64,000 nucleotides of DNA from CAYNLY01 sp964398225 (GTDB taxonomy: Bacteria; Pseudomonadota; Zetaproteobacteria; Mariprofundales; Mariprofundaceae), in contig CAYNLY010000002.1 in the NCBI GenBank assembly GCA_964398225.1, positions 1-64,000 of the forward strand, given 5' to 3'. The notes under the pieces were generated by a model, which saw only the letters and a list, made by a program, of their open reading frames with translations, made no database searches and had not been told where the DNA came from. The translations under genes and the position numbers were made by a program. Below, one piece after another: positions 26,420 to 37,886 of the stretch. Numbering within the stretch: position 1 is the first letter of the stretch; each line of letters opens with the position of its first letter.

Positions 26420-27641
26420 AAGCCCTTCCCCCCTACGATTTCACGCTGACCCACGAGCCCGATCCGCTCGGTCACTTCGGGCGCTTCGGCGGCCGGTTCG
26501 CGGCCGAAACCTTGATGCGTCCGCTGGAGGAACTGGAGGCCGCGTTCTACGAGGCCTGGGCCGACGAGGCGTTTCAGCGGGAGCGCATCGCGCTGCTCAA
26601 GCATTACGTGGGCCGGCCCACGCCGCTGTATCACGCCGAGCGTCTCAGCCGGGAGCTCGGAGGCGCCCAGATCTGGCTCAAGCGGGAGGATCTGACCCAC
26701 ACCGGAGCGCACAAGATCAACAACACGATCGGCCAGGGACTGCTCGCCGTGCGCATGGGCAAGAAGCGCGTGATCGCCGAAACCGGGGCGGGCCAGCACG
26801 GCGTGGCCACGGCGACGGTGGCGGCGAAGTTCGGCCTTGCCTGCGACGTCTACATGGGCCGCGAGGACGTCGAACGCCAGAAGCCGAACGTGCTGCGCAT
26901 GCGGCTTCTCGGCGCCAACGTCATCCCCGTCGATTCGGGCACGGCCACGCTGAAGGATGCGCTGAACGAAGCGCTGCGGGACTGGGTGGCCAGCTGCGAG
27001 AGCACGTTCTACATCATCGGCACCGTGGCCGGACCCCACCCCTATCCGCTGATGGTGCGCCAGTTCCACGCGGTCATCGGGCAGGAAGCGCGCGCGCAGA
27101 TGCTCGAGCAGGCCGGCCGGCTGCCGGACGTTGCCGTCGCCTGCGTGGGCGGAGGCTCGAACGCGATGGGGCTGTTTCATCCCCTTCGCGACTCCGGCAT
27201 CCGCCTGGTCGCCGTCGAGGCCGCGGGCGAAGGCCTGGACTCGGGAAGGCATGCCGCGTCCCTGGGCGCGGGAAAGCCCGGCATCCTGCACGGCAACCTG
27301 ACCTACCTGCTCGAGGACGAGGAAGGCCAGATCCAGGGCACGCACAGCATCTCGGCAGGCCTCGACTATCCGGGCGTGGGGCCGGAGCTTGCCTGGATGC
27401 ATGAAAACGGCGAGCTCGAGCTCGATTCGGCGACCGATGCCGAGGCGCTGGAAGCCTTCCAGCAGCTCACCCGCAGCGAGGGCATCATTCCGGCACTGGA
27501 ATCGAGCCATGCGCTGGCTGCGGCCATGCGCATCGCGGCGACGATGAAGCCGGATCAGCATGTGCTGGTCAATCTCTCGGGCCGCGGCGACAAGGACATG
27601 AACACGGTCTTCCGCGCCCTGGGCTGGGTGGAGGATGCACG

Positions 27642-27645
<4 letters not shown>
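26416..27645 (+). CDS. trpB: Tryptophan synthase beta chain
   Basis: PLP enzyme joining indole and serine (409 aa). The PLP lysine is K100 in LTHTGAHKINN. The phosphate-binding loop CVGGGSNAMG is present. Start is TTG at 26416, overlapping the trpF stop, with GAGGTG about 5 nt upstream; homology (PPYDFTLTHEPDPLGHFGRF) supports it. It overlaps trpA by ATGA. Normal length. Confidence 0.96.
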
Positions 27646-28453
<808 letters not shown>

Positions 28454-28457
<4 letters not shown>

Positions 28458-29239
28458 AAATCAAGGTTCTGGGATGCTACGGCGGCCAGCTGCTCGGCTT
28501 TCACCTGACCTCGTTTCTCGTCAACGAGTCGATCCTGCTGGATGCCGGCAGCCCCACCGAGGCGCTGTCGCTCGAGCAGCAGCATGCCGTCCGGCACATT
28601 TTTCTGTCGCACACGCATCTGGACCACATCAAGGACATCGGCTTTCTGGCCGACAATCGTTCGCTGAAGCGCCTGGGCGGCAACGCCGACAACCGGACGA
28701 TCACGATCCATTCGCTGCCCGAAAACCTCAAGGTGCTGAAAAAGCACTACCTCAACGATCTCGTCTGGCCCGACTTCACGAAGATTCCTTCCGAGGACGA
28801 TCCGATCCTTCGGCTTTCGCCGTTCGCGCCCGAACAGCCGATCGAGGCCGACGGAATCCGGATCACGCCCATTCCGGTCACCCATCCCGTGCCCTGCACC
28901 GGGTTTCTGATCGAGGAAAACGGGATGCAGTTCCTCTACACCGCGGATACGGGCCGGACCGACCGGATCTGGGAGGTGGCCAACGCCCAGCCGAACCTGC
29001 AGGGCATCATCATGGACTGCTCGTTTCCGAACGAGTTCGAGCGGCTCGCCGAGGTCAGCGGGCATCTGACGCCGAACGGGATGCGGGACGAACTGCGGAA
29101 GTTCAAGCGCCTCGGCGATGTGCCGGTGTACCTGTACCATATGAAGCCCGAATCGCTCAGCGTCCTCACGGCCCAGGTCGAGCGGCTCGACATTCCCCAC
29201 CTGAGGATGCTGACGCAGGTGGACGAGCTTCTGTTCTAG
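28454..29239 (+). CDS. Class-II cyclic-nucleotide-phosphodiesterase-like MBL-fold hydrolase
   Basis: A 261-aa metallo-beta-lactamase-fold protein. The metal motif is H53-T-H55-L-D57-H58 followed by IKDIGFLADN, which fits the class-II (PDE1-type) cyclic nucleotide phosphodiesterase signature HxHLDH. Later ligand candidates are H in VTHPVPCTGFLI, D in YTADTGRTD and H in YLYHMKPES. Cleavage of cAMP or cGMP is plausible but unproven; other phosphodiester substrates are possible. It is inserted with an ATGA overlap between trpA and accD, an unusual place, so it is co-transcribed with tryptophan and fatty-acid genes. Confidence 0.82.
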
Positions 29240-29249
29240 GGGTGCGTCA

Positions 29250-30122
29250 ATGAGCTGGTTTACCCGTCTTCTGGGCACGCCCCGCACCGTGCTCCGCTCC
29301 GGAGAATCCTCCACGCCGGAGGGCCTGTGGACGAAATGTCCGGCCTGCGGCGAGGCGGTCTATCACAAGGAACTGCAGCGCAATCAGCTCGTCTGCCCGA
29401 AATGCGACCATCATCTTCGCATGTCGGCCGCCGAGCGCGCGGCAAGCCTTTTCGACGAGGGCAGCATCGAGCCCTGCGACACCGGACTCCGGAGCGTGGA
29501 CCCGCTCAACTTCCGGGATAAGAAACGCTACCGCGACCGGCTCAAGGAAGCGGCCAAGAAGGCCGGACCCGAGGATGCGGTCCGCAACTTCCTCGGCGAC
29601 ATCCACGGCCGCACGGTGTCGGCCTCGATCTTCGAGTTCGCCTTCATGGGCGGGTCGATGGGCTCGGTCGTCGGCGAAAAGATCGTGCGGGCGATGGAGC
29701 GCGCGATCGACCGCGGCTGCCCGTACCTGCTCGTGACGGCATCCGGAGGCGCCCGGATGCAGGAGAGCGTGCTCTCGCTGATGCAGATGGCGAAGACAAG
29801 CGCGGCCGTCAACCGCCTGAACGAGGCCAGAATCCCCTTCGTCTGCGTGCTGACCGACCCGACGATGGGCGGCGTGTCCGCCTCGGTGGCCTGGCTGGGC
29901 GACGTCATCCTTGCCGAGCCGGGCGCTCTGGTCGGTTTCGCGGGCCCGCGCGTGATTCAGGAAACGGTCGGACAGAAGCTGCCCGAGGGCTTCCAGCGCG
30001 CCGAGTTTCTGCTTGAGCACGGCCTGATCGACGACGTCGTGCACCGGCACCGGCTCAAGGACTACCTCGCAACCCTGCTTGCGCACCTTTCCAGCAGGCC
30101 CTACCGCCAGCGCCAGGCCTGA
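29250..30122 (+). CDS. accD: Acetyl-CoA carboxylase carboxyltransferase beta subunit
   Basis: Beta half of the carboxyltransferase that, with AccA, moves CO2 from biotin (AccB, 48872) to acetyl-CoA. The N-terminal zinc ribbon is C30-x2-C33-x15-C49-x2-C52. The crotonase-like core has LVTASGGARMQESVLSLMQ and TDPTMGGVSASVA. Length 290 aa is normal. Lies 10 bp after the phosphodiesterase-like gene and 12 bp before folC. Confidence 0.96.
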   Translation: MSWFTRLLGTPRTVLRSGESSTPEGLWTKCPACGEAVYHKELQRNQLVCPKCDHHLRMSAAERAASLFDEGSIEPCDTGLRSVDPLNFRDKKRYRDRLKEAAKKAGPEDAVRNFLGDIHGRTVSASIFEFAFMGGSMGSVVGEKIVRAMERAIDRGCPYLLVTASGGARMQESVLSLMQMAKTSAAVNRLNEARIPFVCVLTDPTMGGVSASVAWLGDVILAEPGALVGFAGPRVIQETVGQKLPEGFQRAEFLLEHGLIDDVVHRHRLKDYLATLLAHLSSRPYRQRQA

Positions 30123-30134
30123 AGCGCCGGCCCG

Positions 30135-31286
30135 ATGAGTCCGGCCCAGGACATCGAGCGCTGGCTTTCGGCGCTGGGTTCGCCCGGCGCGGACCGGGAC
30201 TACCGCCCGGGGCACGAACGGGTGCGCAGGCTGCTCGATGCGCTTTCGCTCGCACGCCCGCGCCTGCGCGTGCGCATCGCCGGCACGAACGGCAAGGGCT
30301 CGACCGCCCACATGCTGGCCGCAGCGCTCCGCTCGCAGGGCCATCGCGTCGGCCTCTACACCTCGCCGCACATCCGGCGCTTCAACGAACGCATCCGGAT
30401 GAACGGCGCGCCCGTCGGCGACGCCATGCTCCGGAGGCTTGCCGAGCGCATCCTGCCGCGGGCGCGGCAATGCGGCGCATCCTATTTCGAGGCCGCCACA
30501 GCGATGGCGCTTGCCGCGTTTTCCGAAATGCGGGCGGACGTCGAGATCCTGGAGGCCGGCGTCGGCGCGCGGCTGGATGCGACCACCGCGGTGCCCGCAG
30601 ACCTTGCGCTCATCACGCCAATCGGGCTGGATCACCAGGCCTGGCTCGGCGACAGCCTTGCCGCGATCGCCAAGGAAAAAGCCCATGCCTTTCGCGGCTG
30701 CCGCTGGAAGATTTCCGCCCCGCAGCCGGAGGAGGTTCGCGCCGTGCTCCGGCGCCATGCGCCCGATCTGATCGTCGCTCGCCTGTGGCCCGAAAACGAG
30801 CCGCTGGCTAGCTCCGGAATGTTCCAGCGGGTCAACGCGGGCCTCGCCTGGAGCGCCTGCGAATGCCTCGCTGAGGCGGGCTTCGTTCCGGACCGGGAAC
30901 GCGCGCGCAGGGCCATTGCCGCCACCGAGGTGCCCGGGCGCTTCGCCCGCCACTTCCTGGGCCGAACCGAGATCCGGCTCGATCCCGCCCACAACCGTCA
31001 TGCGGTCGAGGCGCTGCTTCCGGACATCCGGGCGTGCGCGCCGTGGGACGCCATCCTCGTCCATCCCCGGGCCGACCGCTCGCTCGACGACTGCCTTTCC
31101 CTGCTTGCGCCGTTCGCCCGCCGGCTGATCACCCGCGAGGACGAACCCGACCCCGCCGCCGCGCTCGAGCATGCGCTGAGCCGTGCTTGCGGCGGGCGCG
31201 TGCTCGCCATCGGATCGTTCGTCAGTCTGGGCGCCTGGACCGCCTTGATCGACCGAATGCAGAGCGCGGAGGACGTCCGCGCTTGA
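30135..31286 (+). CDS. folC: Bifunctional dihydrofolate/folylpolyglutamate synthase
   Basis: Mur-ligase-fold enzyme adding glutamate to dihydropteroate and folates (383 aa). The P-loop is AGTNGKGST at residues 49-57, followed by GLYTSPHIRRFNERI. The ATP-binding lysine region is ITPIGLDHQAWLGD, and the C-terminal domain has VPGRFARH and LDPAHNRHAVEAL. It is about 40 residues shorter than E. coli FolC, mostly in the C-terminal domain, where the usual linker is trimmed. The trp-accD-folC order is conserved in gammaproteobacteria. Confidence 0.92.
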   Translation: MSPAQDIERWLSALGSPGADRDYRPGHERVRRLLDALSLARPRLRVRIAGTNGKGSTAHMLAAALRSQGHRVGLYTSPHIRRFNERIRMNGAPVGDAMLRRLAERILPRARQCGASYFEAATAMALAAFSEMRADVEILEAGVGARLDATTAVPADLALITPIGLDHQAWLGDSLAAIAKEKAHAFRGCRWKISAPQPEEVRAVLRRHAPDLIVARLWPENEPLASSGMFQRVNAGLAWSACECLAEAGFVPDRERARRAIAATEVPGRFARHFLGRTEIRLDPAHNRHAVEALLPDIRACAPWDAILVHPRADRSLDDCLSLLAPFARRLITREDEPDPAAALEHALSRACGGRVLAIGSFVSLGAWTALIDRMQSAEDVRA

Positions 31287-31339
31287 CGAACGACTCACCC
31301 TGGTCTTCACTGGCGGAACCGGAGGGAGGTGGTACGCCC

Positions 31340-31696
31340 ATGGTTCTCGTCGTGGACGATCAGTCGATGGTCATGGAAATGCTCGTGGAACTGCTCGAAG
31401 AGGCGGGGCTTTCGACCCGGGGCCACACCGATCCCGCGGCGGCCCTGGCCGAGGTCGAGAACGGCGGGTTCCGCCCCCGGCTGGTCATCACCGACTTCGA
31501 CATGCCGGGCATGACCGGCGTCGAGCTCTTTTCCCGGATCCGGGCCCTCGTGCCGGAAACCCGCGGCATCCTGATCTCGGGCCGGACCGATCACGCACCG
31601 CCCTCGATGAAGTTTCTCCCCAAGCCATTCGATCCGGACGCCCTTCTGGGCATTGTCCGCGCGTCACTAACGGACGCGGACCGTACGGCCGTCTAG
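31340..31696 (+). CDS. Single-domain response regulator (receiver only)
   Basis: A 118-aa CheY-like receiver. Acidic pair D6-D7 (VVDDQS), phosphoacceptor D52 (ITDFDMPGMTG), S80 and K95 (FLPKPF) are all present, so phosphorylation should work. There is no output domain and no histidine kinase in the window, so its partner is elsewhere. The ATG at 31340 was chosen because GGAGGGAGGTGG sits 8 nt upstream; an upstream TTG is possible. Last gene of the trp-acc-folC run; stop overlaps the convergent ilvN stop at CTAG. Confidence 0.88.
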   Translation: MVLVVDDQSMVMEMLVELLEEAGLSTRGHTDPAAALAEVENGGFRPRLVITDFDMPGMTGVELFSRIRALVPETRGILISGRTDHAPPSMKFLPKPFDPDALLGIVRASLTDADRTAV

Positions 31697-32186
31697 TCGA
31701 CCGTGAACCCCTGCGCGCCCCGGCGCATCGCCAGGGGGCCTGTTCGCGCGCTTTCGATGATGCCGATGGGCGCAAGCTCCTCGATGAAGCGGTCGATCTC
31801 GTCGGGCTTGCCGGTAAGCTCAAGGATCACGTAGGCGTCGTCATCGTCGTCGACGACGCGCGCGCCGAACTCCTCGGCGATGCCGAGGATGCGCGCGTGC
31901 CGTTCGGCATCCGAGCGCACCTTGATCAGCAGCATGCCGCGCTCCAGGTGCACCAGATGCGAGATGTCCTCGACCTTGATGACCGGAATCAGTTTTTCCA
32001 GCTGCTTGCGGATCTGCTCGATCACGCGCTCGTCGCCGAAGGTGACCAGCGTCATGCGGCTGACGGTCGGATCCAGCGTCGGGGCCACGTTCAGGCTCTC
32101 GATGTTGTAGCCGCGCGCCGAAAACAGGCCGGCCACGCGCGTGAGCACGCCGAACTCGTTCTCGACCAGAATCGTGAACGTATGCC

Positions 32187-32190
<4 letters not shown>
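31693..32190 (-). CDS. ilvN: Acetolactate synthase small (regulatory) subunit
   Basis: Regulatory subunit (165 aa) giving valine feedback control to IlvB. The N-terminal ACT domain begins RHTFTILVENEFGVLTRVAG and includes GLFSARGYNIESL. A C-terminal domain ends ARTGPLAMRRGAQGF, as in IlvH. Start ATG at 32190 overlaps the ilvB stop (ATGA). The stop codon TAG is shared as a palindromic CTAG with the convergent receiver gene. Confidence 0.95.
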
Positions 32191-33887
<1,697 letters not shown>

Positions 33888-33914
33888 GGTTCGACCGCGC
33901 CACCCACGGGAAAG

Positions 33915-33934
33915 ATAAGGACTGGCGACCTTAT
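33915..33934. repeat. Inverted repeat overlapping the ilvB -10 (operator candidate)
   Basis: ATAAGG (33915-33920), 8-bp spacer, CCTTAT (33929-33934). A perfect 6-bp-arm palindrome covering the putative -10 and the start point of ilvB. Position suggests a repressor site; the regulator is unknown. Confidence 0.45.
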
Positions 33935-33956
33935 GGACGGCCCTACCGGCTGTCAA
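33928..33956 (-). promoter_or_regulatory. Putative promoter of ilvBN
   Basis: TTGACA (33951-33956, perfect consensus), 17-bp spacer, TAAGGT (33928-33933). It lies across the 3' end of rimI. The leader of about 34 nt has no leader peptide or terminator, so this operon does not appear to be attenuated like leuA. Confidence 0.6.
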
Positions 33957-34479
33957 CCGCAGGGCTTCGGTCCGCGTCCAGATCCAGCCGCATGACCAGC
34001 GCATCCTCCCGGCGGCCGCCTGGAGCCACCGGCGCATAATAGCCCGCGCGCCGGCCTGCCTCGGCAAAGCCAAGGCTCCGGTACAGGCGCTGTGCGGCAA
34101 GGTTGGATGCGCGCACCTCAAGCCAGACCGTGCGCACGCCCGCCTCCCGCTTGCGCTCCAGCATCCGGCGGGCAAAGCGGGAGGCGATCCCGCGGCGGCG
34201 CACTTCGGGCGCCACCGCAAGCTGCAGGATGTGCGTTTCATCCAGCACGTCCTGGCTGATCCAGTAGGCCAGCAGTGGGCCGGGCCCCTCGCGCCAGACG
34301 AACACGTCCATTTCGCCGAGGATCGCATCGGCAAGCGAGGCGCGCCGCCAGGCCTCGGGAAACGCCTTGCGGTTGAGCGCCCAGATCTCGTCGAGATCCT
34401 CGATCGAGGCGGGGCGAATCGGCTCCGGCGGAATCCGGAGCTGTTCCGGTATCCTCCGCGGCTCGGACGTTCTTTGCAC
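33943..34479 (-). CDS. rimI: Ribosomal-protein-S18-alanine N-acetyltransferase-like GNAT
   Basis: GNAT acetyltransferase of about 178 aa. Motif A is ILQLAVAPEVRRRGIASRFARRML with the R-R-x-G-I-A acetyl-CoA loop. The motif B region has LEVRASNLAAQRLYRSLGF and ends in a GYYAP block, as in RimI. Start GTG at 34479 gives ~25 extra N-terminal residues relative to RimI; no closer ATG exists before the domain. It lies 8 bp after topA. RimI is the best call, though other GNATs are similar. Confidence 0.85.
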   Translation of the reverse strand: MQRTSEPRRIPEQLRIPPEPIRPASIEDLDEIWALNRKAFPEAWRRASLADAILGEMDVFVWREGPGPLLAYWISQDVLDETHILQLAVAPEVRRRGIASRFARRMLERKREAGVRTVWLEVRASNLAAQRLYRSLGFAEAGRRAGYYAPVAPGGRREDALVMRLDLDADRSPAVDSR

Positions 34480-34487
34480 CGCGCCTC

Positions 34488-36752
34488 TCAGGCCGCCTCC
34501 GCGGCCTCGACCGTCTCGCGCCAGTCGCAGCCCTCGCGGACGCAGACATGCTCGGTCCCCCGCCGCTTGGTGACCTTCTCGGTCACGAACGGCGCGCCGC
34601 AGGCCGGACAGGGACGATCCACCGGCTTGTCCCACAGCGCATTCTTGCACTTCGGATACCGCGAACAGGAATAAAACACCTTGCCCCGGCGCGACCGCTT
34701 CTCGACAAAAGTCCCCTCGCCGCAGGCCGGGCAGCGGATGCCGGTGTCCTTCGGTTTTTCCAGCGGCTGGATGTTCCGGCACTTCGGGTAGGCCGAGCAG
34801 CCCAGAAACTTTCCGTAGCGACCGTTCTTGACCACCATCGGCGCGCCGCACTTGTCGCAGGTCTGGTCCGTCGTCTCGGGCTCCTCGTCCGCGGGATCGC
34901 CGTTCAGGGGCCGGGCGTATTTGCATTCGGGATAGCCCGTGCAGGACAGGAAACGGCCGTAGCGGCCAAACTTGATGACCAGCGCACGGCCGCATTCGGG
35001 GCAGGTCTCGTCGGTCTCCTCCACCGGGCGTTCCGCCTTCGCGGCCGCCTCGACGTCGGCCTTGAACGGCTGCCAGAACTCTCGCAGCACCTGCTTCCAG
35101 TCCGTCTCGCCCCGGGCCACGGCATCGAGCCGGTCCTCGACGCGGGCCGTGAACCCGGTCTCGACGATGTTCCCGAATGCCTGGACCAGAAAGCGGTTCA
35201 CCCATTCGCCGATCTCGGTGGGCACGAAGCGCTTCTTTTCCATCGTCACGTACTTGCGCTCGCGCAGCACGTTCAGGATCGAGGCATAGGTGGACGGTCG
35301 GCCGATGCCGTGCGCTTCGAGCTCCTTGACGAGCGAGGCTTCCGTATAGCGGGGCTTGGGCTCGGTGAAGTGCTGCTTCGCCTCGGCCTTCCGCACCCGG
35401 ATCTCCTCGCCCTCGGCAAGTTGCGGCAGCATCCGGTCCTCACCGCTTTTCTCCGGTTCGTCGCTGCCCTCGGTGTAGAGCCTGCGAAAGCCCGGAAAGG
35501 CGATCGCCGAGCCGGTGGCGCGAAGCGTCAGCCCGTCCTCCGAGCTCAAGTCGGCCCGGACCTGGTCCAGCACGGCCGGCGCCATCTGACAGGCCAAAGC
35601 CCGGTTCCAGATCAGGCGGTACAGCTTGAGCAGATCGGGCTCGAGCACGCGGGCAAGCTGCTCCGGCGTACGATAAATGCTGGTCGGGCGGATCGCCTCG
35701 TGGGCCTCCTGGGCGTTGCGGCTCTTGGTTCGAAACTTCCGGGGCCGCTCCGGAAGATATTCGGACTCGAAATGCTCGCCGATGAACGCTCGGATCTCGC
35801 GCACGGCCTCGTCGGCAAGCGAGACCGAATCGGTTCGCATGTACGTGATCAGGCCCACGGGCTCGCCATCCACCTCGATGCCCTCGTACAGCCGCTGCGC
35901 AAGCTGCATCGTCTTGCGCGCGGTGAAGCCCAGCTTGCGCGCCGCTTCCATCTGCAGCGTCGAGGTGATGAACGGAGGCGGCGGCTGCTGGCGCTTCTGC
36001 TTCTTTTCCAGTCGGGCCACCCGGAAGGCGGCGCGCCGGACGCGTCCGGCCACCGAGTTCGCCGTGGCGCCGTCGGTCAGCGCGAACTTGCCGAGCTTCC
36101 TGCCGTCCATCTCGACCAGCATGGCCGCAAACGGCACCGACTCGTGGTTCAGGCACTCGGCCTCGACGGTCCAGTATTCGCGGGGCTTGAAGTTGCGGAT
36201 GTGCTCCTCGCGCTCGCAGATCAGGCGCAGCGCCACCGATTGCACCCTGCCCGCCGAAAGCCCGCTTCGAATCTTCTTCCACAAAAGCGGCGACAGCGTG
36301 AACCCGACCAGATAATCCAGCGCGCTGCGCGCCTGCTGCGCATCGACGAGCTCCATGTTCACCTCGCCCGGATGCGCGATCGCCTCCTTGATCGCGCGCT
36401 CGGTGATCTCATGGAAGGTGATGCGTTCCACGCGCTTGCCTTCGAGCGCCCCGCGGCGCTTCATTTCCTCGGCCACGTGCCAGGCGATGGCCTCGCCCTC
36501 GCGGTCCGGGTCGGTCGCGAGGATCAGCCGGTCGGCCTTTTTCAGCGCGCGCTCGATCGCATCCAGCCGCTTCTTCTTGTCCTCGATGACCTCGTAGACA
36601 AGCGCAAAATCGCGGTCGGGATCGACCGAACCGTCCTTCTTGGGAAAGGCGCGCACATGCCCGTAGGACGCCAGAACCTTGTAGCCCTTGCCGAGGTATT
36701 TCTCGATGGTCTTGGCCTTGGCCGGCGACTCGACGACAACAACCGCGCTCAT
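34488..36752 (-). CDS. topA: DNA topoisomerase I
   Basis: Type IA topoisomerase (754 aa) relaxing negative supercoils. The TOPRIM domain begins AVVVVESPAKAKTIEKYLG and has ATDPDREGEAIAWH. The active-site Tyr is Y304 in ITYMRTDSVSL. Four C-terminal zinc ribbons are visible, three with CPxC...CxxYPxC and a last with CPACGAPF...CVREGC. The ATG at 36752 overlaps the dprA stop (ATGA) and starts the homologous region. It is followed by rimI. Confidence 0.96.
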   Translation of the reverse strand: MSAVVVVESPAKAKTIEKYLGKGYKVLASYGHVRAFPKKDGSVDPDRDFALVYEVIEDKKKRLDAIERALKKADRLILATDPDREGEAIAWHVAEEMKRRGALEGKRVERITFHEITERAIKEAIAHPGEVNMELVDAQQARSALDYLVGFTLSPLLWKKIRSGLSAGRVQSVALRLICEREEHIRNFKPREYWTVEAECLNHESVPFAAMLVEMDGRKLGKFALTDGATANSVAGRVRRAAFRVARLEKKQKRQQPPPPFITSTLQMEAARKLGFTARKTMQLAQRLYEGIEVDGEPVGLITYMRTDSVSLADEAVREIRAFIGEHFESEYLPERPRKFRTKSRNAQEAHEAIRPTSIYRTPEQLARVLEPDLLKLYRLIWNRALACQMAPAVLDQVRADLSSEDGLTLRATGSAIAFPGFRRLYTEGSDEPEKSGEDRMLPQLAEGEEIRVRKAEAKQHFTEPKPRYTEASLVKELEAHGIGRPSTYASILNVLRERKYVTMEKKRFVPTEIGEWVNRFLVQAFGNIVETGFTARVEDRLDAVARGETDWKQVLREFWQPFKADVEAAAKAERPVEETDETCPECGRALVIKFGRYGRFLSCTGYPECKYARPLNGDPADEEPETTDQTCDKCGAPMVVKNGRYGKFLGCSAYPKCRNIQPLEKPKDTGIRCPACGEGTFVEKRSRRGKVFYSCSRYPKCKNALWDKPVDRPCPACGAPFVTEKVTKRRGTEHVCVREGCDWRETVEAAEAA

Positions 36753-37867
36753 GAATCCTTCAACTCCATACACAACAGGTAGCGGCTCCCGGGCAGGCGC
36801 TCGACCACACCCCTGAGCTCGAGGGCGAGCAAGATGGGCGAAAGCTGCGGCACGGTCAACCCGCAGTCTTCGGCCAGCCGGTCGAGATGCACCGGGCCTT
36901 CGCGAAGCGCGGCGAGCACGCGGGCCTCGGCGGCATCCGCCGGACGATAGGTCGATTTCGGCGCGGCGCGTCCCCGGATCCCCAGTTCGTCCAGCACCTG
37001 TTCGGCCGATTCGACAAGCACGGCGCCGTCGCGGATCAGCTGATGGCAGCCGGCATGAAGGCCGGCAAGCACCGAGCCCGGAACCGCCAGCACGTCCCGA
37101 CCCGCATCGGCGGCGGCGCGGGCCGTGATCAGCGAGCCCGAGGCCAGCCCCGCTTCAACCACCAGCGTCGCCACGGAAAGCCCCGCGATGATCCGGTTCC
37201 GTCGGGGAAACAGTTCGGGCCTGGGCGCCTGTCCGGGCGCGTATTCGCTGACCAGTGCGCCGCGTTCGGCAATGCGGGCGGCCAGATCGCGCGCACGGGG
37301 CTCCAATGGGTGCATCAGCCCGCATCCGAGCACGGCCACCGTCACACCCCCGGCATCCAGCGCCCCGAGGTGCGCGGCCGTGTCGATTCCGTAGGCCATG
37401 CCGCTGGTGATCGCAACGCCTCGTTCGCCGAGGAAACGGCACCAGCGGCGCGCGAGGCTCCGTCCCTCCCGGCTGGAGCGGCGGGCGCCGACCACCGAAA
37501 GCATCGGTTCGGTCGAAAGCGCGGCCGGATCGCCGCGGACGAAGAGCACCAGAGGGGCATCCGGACATTGCGCCAGCAGGGATGGATAGCGGGGATCGTC
37601 CGGAACCACCACCCGGATTCCGGCCCGATCGCAGACTTCGAGCGTTCGCTCGGCCTCGGCGGCGCGGCTGGCGCGCAGCGCCTCAAGCAGGCGCGGCCCG
37701 ACTCCGGGCACGCGGGCAAGCTCCGCATCGTCCGCGTCAAAAAGCCGCTCCACCGAACCGACCGCCTCGACCAGGGCCCGTCCGATGCGCGGCCCCACGC
37801 CGCGCGCCTGCCAGAGCCTGAGCCAGGCAACCGGATTCGGCGCCGACCGGAAAGAAGCCGGATTCAT
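36749..37867 (-). CDS. dprA: DNA processing protein DprA
   Basis: RecA/SSB-interacting protein (372 aa) that protects incoming single-stranded DNA in natural transformation. N-terminal helix-hairpin-helix-like region (VGPRIGRALVEAVGSVERLF), central Rossmann-like DprA core with SVVGARRSSREG, GMAYGIDTAAHLGALDAGG and SEYAPGQAPRPELFPRRNRI, and a C-terminal winged helix (about 300-372). Suggests, but does not prove, competence; no uptake genes are in the window. Starts 19 bp after the LysM gene. Confidence 0.95.
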   Translation of the reverse strand: MNPASFRSAPNPVAWLRLWQARGVGPRIGRALVEAVGSVERLFDADDAELARVPGVGPRLLEALRASRAAEAERTLEVCDRAGIRVVVPDDPRYPSLLAQCPDAPLVLFVRGDPAALSTEPMLSVVGARRSSREGRSLARRWCRFLGERGVAITSGMAYGIDTAAHLGALDAGGVTVAVLGCGLMHPLEPRARDLAARIAERGALVSEYAPGQAPRPELFPRRNRIIAGLSVATLVVEAGLASGSLITARAAADAGRDVLAVPGSVLAGLHAGCHQLIRDGAVLVESAEQVLDELGIRGRAAPKSTYRPADAAEARVLAALREGPVHLDRLAEDCGLTVPQLSPILLALELRGVVERLPGSRYLLCMELKDS

Positions 37868-37886
37868 CCCGTCCGGCGCGGCCGCG

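Noticed and set aside
29247..31310. Long minus-strand frame opposite accD-folC
   Set aside because: AccD zinc ribbon and FolC P-loop on the plus strand are decisive; the opposite frame has no domain pattern.
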